Translations under genes and position numbers: made by a program
Notes under the pieces: generated by a model
Seen by the model: only the letters and a program-made list of their open reading frames with translations
The model's database searches: none
What the model was told of the DNA's origin: nothing
In this document: positions 1 through 11,884 of the stretch, piece by piece
Position numbering within the stretch: position 1 is the first letter of the stretch
Layout of the letters: every line of letters starts with the position of its first letter
Assembly (NCBI RefSeq): GCF_963924675.1
Contig: NC_089222.1
Span: forward strand, 3,038,001 to 3,102,000
Reading direction: 5' to 3'
DNA: 64,000 bases
Source of the DNA: Phocoena phocoena
Taxonomy: Eukaryota; Chordata; Mammalia; Artiodactyla; Phocoenidae

Positions 1-1063
1 CAGTCGATGAATAAATTAGTGGGTCAATATATGGAACAACTTCCCAAATGAAGGTGTTCACGTTAAAGAGACGTAGCATGTTTATCTAGCACAAGAAAGC
101 CATGAGATACGGCCACAAAATCAGTAATACGGTCTTAGTTGGCACGATAAGAAGTACAGTGTGTGGACTGAGGGAGGTGGTCATTTTCCCATATCCTGGA
201 CAGACCACTTTTGGAGTGCCAGGATCATTTTTGGGGGACACTGACTAAAGAATGCAGAGAGTGGAGGTGAACAGGACAGGAAGACTGAGGGTGGGGTATG
301 GAAGCCAGATCACACCAGGAAGAAGATTCAGAAGTGGCACAGCGCCTATGACCAAATCCTGGGACTTAGTATGATGAAGAGGTAGACCTGAGGCCAACAG
401 GTAAGACTTAGCGAGGGAGAGGTGGGCCTGACATGAAGAAGGACTTTCGGGCTACACGGCCCCCTGGGGTCTCTTCCAAACCTTAAGCTTTTGTGCAGCT
501 ATGATCCTTCAATTGCTTTCGAAAACACAGGGAACTGGCCCGTCTGTTGGCGTCTCAATGGTTTTCTGAATTAGGAGAACTCAGGTGTTATCAAAGGGCA
601 TCTGTTCATAGATCATTCAAGGTTGATTGTCCACAGAGATCCTTCCTTAAAAAAAAAAACCTTAGGCAAGAATATCTGCAGCTGAGCTTGCTCTGTGGCT
701 AGCAGAGTGGTATCTTAGAGAACGGCTGGCTTCAGGTAAGAAGCGCTAGATGAAGACACAGGTGACAGGCCAGGTGTCTTCACCTCTCTGAGCCTGGGTG
801 TATCTACCTGTAAAATGGGGTTTAATACGTAATCCCTGTGCCCCTCACAAAACTGGGGACAGCATGAAATGGGCTGATGGATGCTGTAACAACAGTTTTT
901 CCCAACGTATCTGTGGGAAAGGACCAGGATTTTTGTTTGTTTTGTCCACTTCTAATCCATAATAGACAAATACTTATATAAAATACAATACAGATGAATC
1001 ATTAGAAAAATGAAAGGCTGCTTGGATGTTACAGCAGTATCAAATTGCTCAGAGTTTCTCAAT
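1..1063. other. Intronic sequence without gene; weak MIR-like segment near 710-870
   Basis: No coding or RNA gene is seen. Around 760-860 the string 'cttcacctctctgagcctgg...ctgtaaaatgggg' resembles the core of a degraded MIR SINE. The rest looks like unique intron. Confidence 0.5.
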
Positions 1064-1078
1064 GTCTGTTCCTCACTT

Positions 1079-1274
1079 TTTAATTTTATTGAAGTATAGT
1101 TGATTTACAATGTTGTGTTAATCTCTGCGGTACAGCAAAGTGATTCAGTTATATATATATAGTATATATATATAATATATATATATATACTATATATATA
1201 TACACATTCCTTTTTATATTCTTTTCCATTATGGTTTATCCCAGGATATTGAATATAGTTCCCTGTGCTTTACA
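1079..1274 (-). mobile_element. 5'-truncated L1 3' end with perfect 15-bp TSD
   Basis: The left side is T-rich (reverse of the poly-A) and is followed by the L1 3' UTR signature 'gaagtatagttgatttacaatgttgtgtt', ending in 'ttccctgtgctttaca'. The 15-mer gtctgttcctcactt is present at 1064-1078 and again at 1275-1289, which fixes both insertion ends. Length is only 196 bp. Confidence 0.93.
1150..1202. repeat. Palindromic (AT)n tract
   Basis: An AT dinucleotide run inside the L1 tail is broken symmetrically by 'agta' and 'tact', making a nearly perfect inverted repeat. It probably expanded after the L1 inserted. Confidence 0.85.
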
Positions 1275-1289
1275 GTCTGTTCCTCACTT

Positions 1290-2207
1290 CTGTCCATACC
1301 TACCTTTCCCATCTGGTAACAGTTCATCGGTCAGCTCTGGTCCACAGACCAGACTTTGAGTAACTCTAAAATGTTAAAAAGTATTATTCTAAAGCAACAT
1401 TACTGTAATGTGAAAACATTAAAACATCACAATGATAACACGCCTAAAACCTTGATGAGAAGATAAGGGTGTTTAGCAACCAAATGGATCCCTTTCACTT
1501 TTGATAAGCAGTTTGGGTTTGATGATCTTTACTGGGTCAGATGATGGGAATAATAAGGAAATTCTGCAATCAGGAAGGGGGTCTGGGGCCCCCCTTTCTG
1601 TCAGGCACACTCCAGCTTTCCTGGACGTTGATGCAGCGTCACTGCAATCTCACTTCAAGTCCTTTCACGATCAAAGGGGCTGGATTCATTTAGTGTCTGG
1701 CAAAACAGTTAAAAGGACAGACACTTTCTACCGGGAACCACCATTTCTAAAATAAAAAAAAAAAAGAAAAAAAAGAAGGGTTTTCGTTGTTGATTTTCAA
1801 TCTAAGCGATTACCTGAAGGCCCCTGAAAACTGTCTGAGAACATGCACCAGACACAAGGGACTTTGTTTCTATAAAGCACTGAGGCAGCAGTTTGCACAG
1901 AGTTAACCCAATAAAACAACACTTTCTCCTTGGATAAACTGACCTAGATTCTCTGACTTTCATGCAGCAACAGAATTGGCGAGTTGCAATCTCGGGAGCC
2001 GTCCGTGAGAGCGAAGGGGTGGGAGACCAGGGTTGGGGGCAAGTCCCGCTCGAAGAACTGCAAGAGGGTTCCTTCTGATCATGGTTATGACTTTCATCCC
2101 CACTTCGTGAGCTGAAAGGGTCTGTTCTAGGGTTTCAAGAAGGGGTTCGTAAGTCAAATGACATCACCGTTCAAGCCTGGGCCAACAGAAGAGGCCCTCT
2201 TGATAAA
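1290..2207. other. Intronic, no gene recognised
   Basis: An 84-codon open frame at 1501-1755 has no recognisable domain and looks like chance. An A-rich tract lies at 1752-1777. No repeat family was identified with confidence. Confidence 0.5.
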
Positions 2208-2221
2208 AGAGCTCAGAAACA

Positions 2222-2384
2222 GGGACTTCCCTGGCAGCCCAGGAGTTAAGACTCTGAGCTTCAACAGAAAGGGGCACGGGTTTGATCCCTGGTCGGGGAA
2301 CTAAGATCCCGCATGCCCTGTGGCCAAATAAATAAATAAATAAATGAATGCAGAGGATGGGGAGTTATAGCTCAAAAAAAAAAG
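2222..2384 (+). mobile_element. CHR-type SINE (short form) with perfect 14-bp TSD
   Basis: It starts gggacttccctggcagccc, contains the tRNA B-box-like 'gggtttgatccctgg', and ends in (aaat)n followed by an A-run. The 14-mer agagctcagaaaca occurs at 2208-2221 and 2385-2398. This is a cetartiodactyl tRNA-derived SINE. Confidence 0.93.
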
Positions 2385-2398
2385 AGAGCTCAGAAACA

Positions 2399-4019
2399 CA
2401 CACTGGCCCACAGTCCTCTCATTCATAAGCATATGCATGACATGGTAGCATGAGGTTAGGAATGAACAGCGCTACGGCCAAACAGCCCAAAAGAGCCTCG
2501 TGTCTACACGTGCGATACAGGATCATAACATCTGCCCCGTAAAGGAATCAACTGTGAACATCAGATCAGTCCATGCATAGTACTGGGAATGCAGACTGTG
2601 ATCAATAACCACGTGTGTGCTCACACCCCCCCCCCCCAAACACACACACGAGTCCCAGCCCGCTCAGAGCCTCTGCAAGCACACGACCAAACTTGACCTG
2701 CAGGGGAAGCCCATCTCAGGGGAAGAACTACACACGGTTGAAATAATTTACAAGAACATACAGTCACATTACTCAATTAGCTTGGCATGAGTTTAAAGCA
2801 CTCAATGGCCTTTCCAGATGCTTCTTGCTTTCAGCCGCTCTTCTGTTAACAGGTCTCTCTCCTTTCCACCAGGGCCAAGCCGCACACTCCACTCCCTCTG
2901 CCCCTGAGGGTTTGGGGTCTCTTCCTGACTTGGTTCCAGGCCACCCCTCCAACCTCCAATGGCAGCAGCCCCTCCCCAGCAGGCTGCAGAGGGTCCTGAG
3001 TCAGCGCGTCCCTCCGGGGGCTTCCTGGGGAAGCCCTTGAGGAGCTTTCCTCTTGATTCTGGGAATGCAGTCTCTAGCTCAATTTTCTGAACTGGATCTG
3101 CCACCTTGTTCAGTACAACATGGGTTTATTTTCTTTCTCAATCCAAAATTTCACTGGAAAACTCCCCAACTTTCTTTTTCTGGGGCTTCTAAAGTTCTTG
3201 TTTCATGGTCATGCTCTTCCCCTCTCCCCCAGCGGCTCATAAAACTCGGATGGTAACTCCCCACCATTACCTCACAAACCTCACCCCTTACACCTCATCC
3301 ACCAATCAGTTTCGGAGATACTATTTCTTCCCGAAATACCCAGCCACACTTGTTCAGAACAGCAACACTTCTGCATTTTATTTTTCTTTGCAGTTCAGCT
3401 ATACCAAACTAAATTCCCCATACGCTGGGCCAGAGCCCAGAGATTAAAAAAACCTTTGATTATTTTTGTTTTGAAATCACAAATGTTATTAACTAGTTTT
3501 GCAGTCGCCTTTGTGAGGAAGGGTTTGACTTGGAGCATTTTTCCATCCTCCAAATGTCTCAATTCCATTTTGTCGTTTACCCCGTCGTGGGCTTTGCTAT
3601 AAACCGGCCGTGTGGTTGGAATGAACTGGTATCATCTAACACCCACTGAAGCTCCTGGGTGGAAGAGACTGGACCCGCCAAGCCGCCCTGGGCATTTACA
3701 CTTTAGAATTCCCTGTTTCCCGGGGACGTCGCAGGGCAGGTGTCAGGAGCTCTAGACCTGGATTCTGCAGCCACAGCTGCCAGCCTGCTCTTGTCCTGAC
3801 CAGTTGTGTGACTGCAGCAAAGACACAACCACTCTAAAATGAGATCAGATGCTTTTTTGTGCTCCCATCAACCCTAACACTTGGGTGAAACAGCAGGTAG
3901 GAGAAAAAGATAGTTTTGTGTTGTGAGTGGGGAGCGTGGGTGTCCCGGGGCCCTGGGGTCCCTGTCAGCATTTTCAGGAGCCTTCCCCCTTGGCTGACAC
4001 TGCTGGCCAGATGCTCCGG
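2399..4019. other. Intronic, no gene; short C-run and CA-rich patch
   Basis: There is a poly-C run at about 2627-2637 followed by a short acacac patch. Open frames at 2802-3104 and 2825-3040 overlap on opposite strands in GC-rich sequence and show no known domain. Confidence 0.5.
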
Positions 4020-4180
4020 GGCCCCGAGCTCTTTAAGGACTTCTATACATAACTCATTTCTTTTGCACAGCAACCTAGTGAGGTCGGCATTCCTATTCTC
4101 CCACTTTACAGACAAGCACGCAGAGGCATGGAGAGCTTATTTGCCCAAGGTCACAGCCAGAGGCTGTCCTCACAGCAGAC
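4020..4180. mobile_element. MIR SINE fragment
   Basis: It contains 'ctcccactttacagacaagcacgcagaggcatggagagc...tgcccaaggtcacagccag', the MIR core in reverse orientation. It is old and degraded, with no TSD visible. Confidence 0.75.
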
Positions 4181-4661
4181 AATGGCGACCTCTCTGCCAT
4201 CATCCCAAGCTTCCAGAGCCACTTGGATGCTGGGCCGTTTCTTCCATGTTTTTGGCAAGCGTTCAGAAGATGGCTTAGGCTTCCGAGGAACGGTGCTGCA
4301 TCCTGAAGGAGGAGTCTTTGCAGGACTAACTGGGCACCCCAGACCCCGCCTAGAGACAGAAGCAGGAACCTCTTCAGAAAAAAGGTTTTCTTACAGAAAA
4401 CAAAACACAAACCTGAACCATGGTTAACGTGTTTGTTTATAACATTTTCTTTGAAAAGAAATATGGTCTCTGACAAGAAAAAGTCTGCATCCAAGCAGGT
4501 GTGCTCGGCAAACACCGTGCCAAGGGGGCCCAGGAAAGCCACTGCTAAGGGCCCCTGGTTGTGTGCTGACACCCAAACACTGAGTGGAAGGGGAAAGTGT
4601 GGTGTTCCCATAGGATCTATAAAGCAGGGACCTTTCTCTGCTTTTACTTACAGTATAAAAA
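4181..4661. other. Intronic, no gene
   Basis: A 172-codon minus-strand open frame spans 4093-4611, but it runs through the MIR and shows no recognisable domain, so it is not annotated as a gene. Confidence 0.5.
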
Positions 4662-4672
4662 CAAGTATAAGA

Positions 4673-5321
4673 TCCTTAAAGAACTAAAAATAGAGTTACC
4701 ATATGATCCTGCAATCCCACTCCTGGGCATATATATATCCAGAGAAAACTCTAATTCAAAAAGATACATGCACCCCTACATTCACTGCAGCACTATTTAC
4801 AATAGCCAAGACATGGAAGCAACCTAAATGTCTATCCACAGAGGAATGGATGAAGAAGATGTGGTACATATATACAATGGAATATTACTCAGCCATAAAA
4901 AAGAATGAAATAATGCCATTTAAAGCAACATGGACGGACCTAGAGATTATCATACTAAGTGAAGTCAGACAGAGAAGGACAAATACCATATATCACCTGT
5001 ATGTGGAATCTCAAAAAATAATACAAATGAACTTATTTTCAAAACAGAAATACACTTACAGACATTGAAAGCAAACTTATGGTTATCAAAAGGGAAAGGG
5101 GGAGGATAAACTAGGAGTTTGGGATTAACAGATACACACTACTATATATAAAATAGATAAGCAACAAGGACCTGCTGTATAGCACAGGGAACTATATTCC
5201 ATATCTTATAATAACCTATAATGAAATGAATATATATATATATATAAATGAATCACTTTGTTGTACACCTGAAACACTGTAAATCAGCTATACTTCAGTT
5301 AAAAAAAGAGAGAAAAAAACC
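4673..5321 (+). mobile_element. L1 3' end (ORF2 C-terminus plus 3' UTR)
   Basis: The sequence matches the end of L1 ORF2 ('...[12 protein letters not shown]...' and '...[15 protein letters not shown]...'), followed by the 3' UTR and a degraded A-rich tail. An 11-bp TSD with one mismatch (caagtataaga at 4662-4672, caagtttaaga at 5322-5332) marks the ends. It is 5' truncated. Confidence 0.93.
4703..5068 (+). pseudogene. L1 ORF2 C-terminal remnant
   Basis: The open frame carries [41 protein letters not shown] sequence, the extreme C-terminus of L1 ORF2 protein. The frame shifts near the start and runs into 3' UTR at the end. It has lost the endonuclease and reverse transcriptase and is not functional. 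Confidence 0.9.
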
Positions 5322-5384
5322 CAAGTTTAAGAACCTGAGTACTCCTCAGATTTAGAAAGGGTAACTGAAGACCCATTATTAATA

Positions 5385-5590
5385 ATAAGAGTGCTATTGA
5401 TAATAACTAACATTTATTGAGTTGACTACTTACAATGAACCAGGTACACAGAACCTAAGCGCTGCACATAGATTCCCAGCCATCCTTCTTGACCTTCAAG
5501 GTAGGTATTATTGTACTCTAATTTTACAAATGCTCAAGTTTTCATGGCCAGCAAATAGTGAAGCTGGGTTTCCACCTCACATGGACTGAA
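5385..5590 (+). mobile_element. MIR SINE
   Basis: It shows 'taacatttattgagttgactactt...aggtattattgtactctaattttacaaatg' and '...gccagcaaatagtgaagctggg', the reverse-complement form of the MIR consensus. Orientation by family convention is uncertain. Confidence 0.75.
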
Positions 5591-6232
5591 TCTTTCTTTT
5601 TGATGATTGGTTATGAAAGGATAAACTGAACCCTTAATACTGTAAGAACTTAGAGCTGAGTTAATGAAACATAATCTGGGGGTTTCTTCAGGTGGCACAC
5701 AGTGAAAGCATTTATTAAATTTGGATACACGGGAGACACGAGGAAGGACTTAAGTTTGATTCCATGGAGGAATTCTGAGAAGCCCCAGAAGAGCACGGAG
5801 GACTCAGCAGAGTCAGTGTCACCACCATGAGAGAGGAAGCCAGGGTTTAATTTGAGATCAATTCAGAAGAGGTAAAGTGTTAGAAAGTAAGGCATTTAAT
5901 TTTGCCCAGGAGTTCATATTTCTTTAAATCGTGCTCTCAATTATATAACTTAGTAACTTTCAAATTAGACAGTTCCTGCTTTTAACTCAAACTTTGTAAC
6001 TGGTGTTCTTATTCATTTAGCACTGTCTACTAGAGTCCTACGGGTTACTTTTTGCTCCTTCTATCAGATCATTTTAGGATTTCTGTTAATGAGTGAGCAG
6101 AATCAAACCAACAAAGGAGAAACCTAGATACATCATTTGCAAAGGAAGTACCTGCTTTATTTGCTGGCATATAAAATGCAATCTCCCCTCCCCCTGTTCA
6201 CCAATAAAACATATCCAAACATTACCCTGCAT
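5591..6232. other. Intronic, no gene seen
   Basis: AT-rich unique-looking sequence with no open frame of note and no repeat family identified. Confidence 0.5.
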
Positions 6233-6243
6233 TCCATGTCCTT

Positions 6244-6609
6244 TTTTTTAAATAAAAATTTATTTTTATTTATTTATTTATTTTCAGCCACGTTGGGTCT
6301 TCGTTGCTACGCGCCGGCTTTCTCTAGTTGCGGTGAGCGGAGTCTATCTACTCTTCATTGTGGTGCGCGGGCTTCTCATTGCGGTGGCTTCTCTTGTTGC
6401 AGAGCACGGGGTCTAGGCATGCAGGCTTCAGTAGTTATTGCATACAGGCTCAGCAGTTGTGGCTCACGGGCTCTAGAGCACAGCTCAGTAGTTGTGGCAC
6501 ACGGGCTTAGCTGCTCCGCGGCATGTGGGATCTTCCCGGACCAGAGCTTGAACCCGTGTCCCCTGCATTGGCAGGCGGATTCTTAACCACTGCCCCACCA
6601 GGGAAGCCC
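6244..6609 (-). mobile_element. CHR-type SINE (long form) with 11-bp TSD
   Basis: In reverse orientation it runs from a T-rich/(ttta)n left end through 'gttgggtcttcgttgctacg' and repeated 'cagtagttgtggc' motifs to 'accactgccccaccagggaagcc'. The TSD tccatgtcctt is at 6233-6243 and 6610-6620. Confidence 0.94.
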
Positions 6610-6620
6610 TCCATGTCCTT

Positions 6621-9189
6621 CTACTTCTCATGGAAAACCAAAAGCACAAGATGTAAAATAAGAAACTATTCTATCCTCTCATGAAATAACAAGCCACAAG
6701 CCAGGCAACGCATTAGGCATTAAGTTTGGCCCATTATCTTAGTCTTTTAGATTTACTTTACTATTATAAATCTTTCCATTATTTCCTGATACCAATATAT
6801 TATTTACTTTATCTGTGGGGATTTCTTATTCAAGGGTAGTAAAACAACTATGTATCCAGAACTTGATACATCTTCTTGAGTTGTGGTCTAGAGCATATTA
6901 TGCTTACGTAAACACTATAATGTTCCCCCCTATAAAACCACATTAAAATTATGTTCAATACGTCAATATTTATAAAAATAGATAGAGCTTTTTGTTAGTG
7001 TACACTGACATGGCCTTTGCAATGAATGCATTAGATTTAAAAGTGGAGGTAGCCTCTGTAGCATTTTTAGCAAGTATTATTCTTTCATAAAGAATCTCTT
7101 TTGATTCCCCAATACCTGTCAGCTCATTAGCTGCACTGAAGGGAACCCTGTCTGTGTATGACAGGAAATCTGGCAGGACCTCAGTACTGCCTGCCACCTG
7201 GTGTCGGCATGCTGAAATTGCAAGCACAGGACCCAGGCAGGTTCAGCACTAGACATGGAGAGGCTGGCCTTGAGAGTGAACTTTAAGTGTCCTGGAGAGC
7301 AAAGCTTCTCTTTGCCAAACACTTCATCACATTCCCTGGGAGGAATTCCCTCATCTTGTGGCTCAGTGCCTGGGCCACTTGCCACCAAGAATGAAGGTAA
7401 ATTCTCACTTTGGAGACGGTTATAGGAAGCCTCTTAGGGCTCCAGCCATTTGGACCATGTTCTTAATTATCTGAGAGCTGGATCTTAGCCCAAGAGCATC
7501 TACTAACCAAATCAGTTGGTCAAGTGTATTCACATGGTATATGGCAGATTTCAAACACACATTGCTCTCGGGAGGCAATGTGCTACACACATAAAATAAA
7601 TTGTCACCAGAGAAACTACCACAAGCCTCTAAGTGCTCTCTCCTCTTTCACTTTAGGGAAACAGTATCATAAATAGAGGACATTTCTTTTAAAATAAAAA
7701 ATACTACTTGTTTTTAAACAGCTCCTCTCTCCTTGTTATCCACCGTACCCCTGCCTCTGCTGTTAATAACCATCTGATCTGACATTTAAGCAGGAAAAAA
7801 ATGAAGCCACATGATTTAAAATGCATGTGTTTATGACTTGCCATGTTTAAGCACTGCTGAATAAATGTATATTGAAAACATATTTCAAGTGAGAAGCCAT
7901 AATAAGGGGTTTGGAGATATTCAATATTACTCCATTAATTCACAGCACACCAAAATTATGGAATATGTAGACTTTCTAGATGTAAATTACAATCCATGCC
8001 TCGGTGAGAGCCCTTGGCTGCTCTCCCCCCAAACAGCATTACACTCTTCAGGCAAATTGACACAAAATAGAATAAATTATGTCAAAAGCTGTATAGAACC
8101 ATTATTTCAGCCTTAAACACTTCATTAAAATAAAACAGCTCAAAATCTCCCCTCCCCATTCCTACCTTCCAGCCTGTGTGGGAACGAATTTAAGTCCAAA
8201 GATCCCAAACAATGTAGCTTTCTACATGTTTCTGGGTGGGAAGATTATTTTTACCAACAACACTAAATCCAGATTTTGCTCCAGTCCCTCTGGCAAGACC
8301 CTGCGGGAAAGGACACTGAGATCTCCTCTGCTCTCTCAAATTCCTACCTGGCAGAAGATTCCTGACATACAATTTTTATAATTTGTAGGTCAAGAAAGTG
8401 GTTTTCTATTTTTCTTTGTGCCTGTACCTTTTTCTTCTTATTATAAAAATCTACCAAAATCGAAAACAGAAAGTTGAGTGGGTCTGGTTGAAATAGGGAT
8501 GGATGGGGACTTTCCTGCAAGGAGCCTTGGGGTTTCTCTGTAGAATCCTTCAGAAAACACGTCGGAAAGTTCCTGAACTATCACGAAAGGACCAGTACCA
8601 TGGTCCTTACTCAGTACCATGACATCACTACATTCAGATTTCCAGAAACCAATGCAAGTTATAACCGACAACTGTTGGTGCCCCATGTGTGTATATGTAC
8701 CTCCTTGGCCTTGACTTTTTCAGTGTGTTCTGACCCAACCTCCAACTGCCAACACCTGCATCTCTCTGAATGACGGCTTTCCTTGGCCCCGGAGTGCGCG
8801 TGTACACAGGTCCTGGGAATTAAGTTCCCCCAAGGGCAACCCTCACCTGAAGACTAACACTTGTCGGGGGAGGACTCTGAGGTTCATGTTTTCTAGTGCC
8901 CAGCATGGATTCCACTGGCACACAGGGCAGCTACCTTGATGACACGCTCTTATTGCTGCATTTCTCTTCCCTATCTCCCTCCACTTCCCACCGGTGTTTC
9001 CAGAGATTAACCAAAAAGACAAAAACATTGTATGCACTCAAATCAGGGTCTGCTTCTCACGCGACTCGTGTCAGGGTCTGTGCACAAGCGAAGACAACAG
9101 TCCACCTGATGAGATGCTGAAAACAGGAGGAAGCATTTGCTGTCATTCTGTTAAACTGCAGTGGGGAAGTGAGGAAGAATCATGCCCCT
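6621..9189. other. Intronic, no gene recognised
   Basis: Mostly AT-rich. Open frames such as 7119-7388(-), 7865-8116(+) and 8441-8686(-) have no recognisable domains. No clear repeat was identified. Confidence 0.45.
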
Positions 9190-9320
9190 GACCCACCTCC
9201 CCAAAATGTCTACATGCTAATCCCCAGAGTGTGTGAATATGTTAAATTACATGGGGGAATTCAGGCTGCTAATCAACTGACCTTCAAATACTGAGACTAG
9301 CCTGGATCAGGGCATGAAGC
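9190..9320 (+). mobile_element. Ancient LTR/DNA-repeat-like segment, family uncertain
   Basis: The string 'aaaatgtctacatgctaatccccagagtgtgtgaatatgttaaattacatggggg' resembles a widespread old mammalian interspersed repeat. I cannot name the family with confidence. Confidence 0.45.
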
Positions 9321-9489
9321 ACCGTAGTCCCGCCAACGGTCTGACGCTCACCCGAGGAGAATGGCAAACCACTGAGGGGTTTTAAAAACTGCTTTTTTCA
9401 GTAGACTGAGTAGCTAAGAAAGGAAACGAATTACGTATAAAGTATGAAGAAGAAGAAATCACAATATAATAACCACACCTGTGTGCCTA

Positions 9490-9996
9490 CTGTACACTTC
9501 TTTTAACAAATGGTTTTCAATTGAGCTATAATTTATATACTCCAAAAGTCACCGTTTTTTTTAATGAATGACTACACATTTTTACACAAACGCGTAGTCA
9601 TGTAAATACCATCTAAGATCAAGATATAGAATAGTTCCACCATCCTCCCCGCAAATTTCCATCACGTACTTCTAAGCTCAAGGACACCCTGGGAGCCTCG
9701 CGGGTGCCCCTCCCTATTCCGTTCCCATCTCCTAATCCTTCAGAAATAACCCTACTCTACATTGTGTGTTTATCATTTCCTTGGTTTCTTTTTGAGTTTT
9801 ACCACACTTCCATCCATAAAGAAAAGGTTGCTTTGTCTTGCATGTTTTGAAATGTATATAAATGAAAACGTTCATGTTTTTGGTGACTTAATCCTATGTG
9901 AGGGTGAAACCTGAGATGCATCCATATTCTCAGCTAGACAATCTCATTGTTGTTATTTATGTGCTCTACTGTTGTTGAAATCTGAACTGTTTCCAG
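9490..9996 (-). mobile_element. Old L1 (L1M-type) 3' region, left part
   Basis: Phrases such as 'ttgagctataatttatatactccaaaagtcacc' and 'catttccttggtttctttttgagttttaccacac' match the reverse complement of old L1 3' regions. The element resumes after a nested younger L1 at 10215. Confidence 0.7.
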
Positions 9997-10008
9997 CATT
10001 TTGCTATT

Positions 10009-10202
10009 ATTTTCTATTGACGTACAGCTGATGGACAATATGTTAGTTCTGCATACATATCTTCTTCAGATTCTCTTCCCTTATAGGTTATTACAAGATA
10101 TTGAGTATAATTCCCTGTGCTACACAGTAGGACCTTGTTTATGTATTTCATATACAGTAGTGTGTGTATGTTAACCCCAAACTCTATTTATCCCTCCCTG
10201 CC
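10009..10202 (-). mobile_element. Young L1 3' end nested in an older L1
   Basis: The L1 3' UTR signature in reverse orientation ends in 'ccaaactctatttatccctccctgc'. The 12-mer cattttgctatt at 9997-10008 is repeated at 10203-10214. The outer sequence (old L1) continues directly across once the insert and one TSD copy are removed. Confidence 0.88.
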
Positions 10203-10214
10203 CATTTTGCTATT

Positions 10215-10345
10215 TTGAATAGCGTTGCTAAGAACATTCTCGTACACATTTTTGTAGTAGGAAACATACATATACACACGCTAGGTATTTACATACATAC
10301 AGAGAGAGAGAGAGAGAGAACTGTTACTGGGTCTCAGATATCCCA
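10215..10345 (-). mobile_element. Old L1, right part, with short (GA)n
   Basis: 'ttgaatagcgttgctaagaacattctcgtacac' continues the outer old L1. A short gagaga run lies at about 10302-10319. Confidence 0.65.
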
Positions 10346-11152
10346 ATATCCTTAATCTGTGATTAAACAGATGCCACTTAACCAAATAATGCTAAATTCG
10401 TTTTGAAATGTGCTGCAGCCAGTCCCCCTCCCGTGAATAATATTCCAATTACTTCTCATCTCGTCATCCTGTAGCACCATTTCCAGCAGGAGAGTCATGA
10501 GTGGCTTGTTTTTTGGCTTCAGAAAGACCACGGTGACCGAGAGACAATGAGAGAGAACGACGCGGCTGACAAACCTGAAGGACAGAAAACTCTACGGTGA
10601 AGAGATTAGATCATTGCTAATGAGGGGCGTCTTCATGTGTCCATTTTAAGAAGAAAGCCTACCTCCTAAGAGTTGCTGGCTCCCTTTGGGAGGGGTTGGG
10701 CTGGGTTATTCTACATGGCAGGACCCCCGCCTCCCCAGCAGGGGGAGATGAAGGCCCAGAGAGGTGAGGGGGCGCTCACAGGAGGAGGGCAGGGAGAGAC
10801 AGGTCTGTCTGATGGACTGGGGTGCCCAGGGCGGAACCATGGGGCAGGGAGCCAGCCCGCCCCTCTCCCAGTCCTTCTCCAGACAGAACTAAGCTGGAAG
10901 GAGCCTGCCTTGCAGTCCAGTCCCCACCCCACCCCAAGTTGACTCCGGGACCCGGGCACGGCCCTCTAGACCTTGGGGTGTCAGTGGACCAGTTCAAAGC
11001 AATCTGACCGACACTCTGAGCCCCACGTCGGCCAGGTCCTTCCTCCAGGACCTCCATGCCTCGCTCAGGTCCATCCCCTCCTTTTTCCACATCCACCAGC
11101 CTCTTTACTTTCTTCTCTCCTGGTGCCAACGCCCCAGACGTGACCGATTAGT
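10346..11152. other. Intronic; GC-rich patch at 10670-11000, no gene supported
   Basis: Overlapping open frames on both strands (10673-10942, 10711-10959, 10776-11129) are composition-driven (Gly/Pro/Ser-rich). The region is GC-rich but has few CpGs and no core promoter is evident. Confidence 0.45.
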
Positions 11153-11167
11153 CAAACATCAGTGTTT

Positions 11168-11510
11168 TTTTCTTTAATATTTAGAATTTGCAATAAGCTC
11201 AGCAGCTCATGCTTTTCTTAAAAAAAAATTAATTATTTGTGGCTGCGTTGGGTCTTCGTTGCTGCGTGCACTTCTCATTGCGGTGGCTTCTATGGTTGCG
11301 GGGCACGGGCTCTACGCGCGCGGGCTTCAGTAGCTGTGGCGCGCGGGCTCAGTAGTTGTGGCTCGCGGGCTCTAGAGCGCAGGCTCAGTAGTTGTGGCAC
11401 ACGGGCTTAGTTGCTCCACGGCATGTGGGAGCTTCCCGGACCAGGGCTCGAACCCGTGTCCCCTGCATTGGCAGGCAGATTCGTAACCACTGAGCCACCA
11501 GGGAAGCCCC
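11168..11510 (-). mobile_element. CHR-type SINE (long form) with 15-bp TSD (one mismatch)
   Basis: Reverse-oriented CHR SINE: 'ggctgcgttgggtcttcgttg...tgagccaccagggaagcccc'. caaacatcagtgttt at 11153-11167 and caaacttcagtgttt at 11511-11525 flank it. Confidence 0.92.
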
Positions 11511-11525
11511 CAAACTTCAGTGTTT

Positions 11526-11884
11526 GGCAAGCATTTTCCTGAGGCTTCTGGCTCAGCCCGTGGGCATCTCCTCTGCAGGCCTCCCGCCTGGCTTGGTGAG
11601 GGGACTTGGAGCTGCAGCTGTGGCAGCGCGCATGAGGCTTTGAATGGGGAAGACGGAGGGAAGGAAACAAAAGTGAGAAATCTGGGGGGAAAGGCTTTCC
11701 TCCTGAGGTTTATGGAGTGAACTGGTTGTTTTCCCTCTGAAGTTCTGTGGAGGCCAAGCTAATGACCTGCAGTTAATTTTTATTCCCTCAAGGAGCAATC
11801 ATCACATTTTGGTTTGTTCAAGGAATGCCAAGAACATCTAGCTGCCTTCAAAAAAGCTCCCCTTGCCTTGAGACATAAGGGTAA
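11526..11884. other. Intronic, no gene seen
   Basis: Short open frames on both strands without known domains. Confidence 0.45.

Noticed and set aside
4093..4611. 172-codon minus-strand open frame
   Set aside because: It overlaps a MIR fragment and shows no recognisable domain; it looks like chance.
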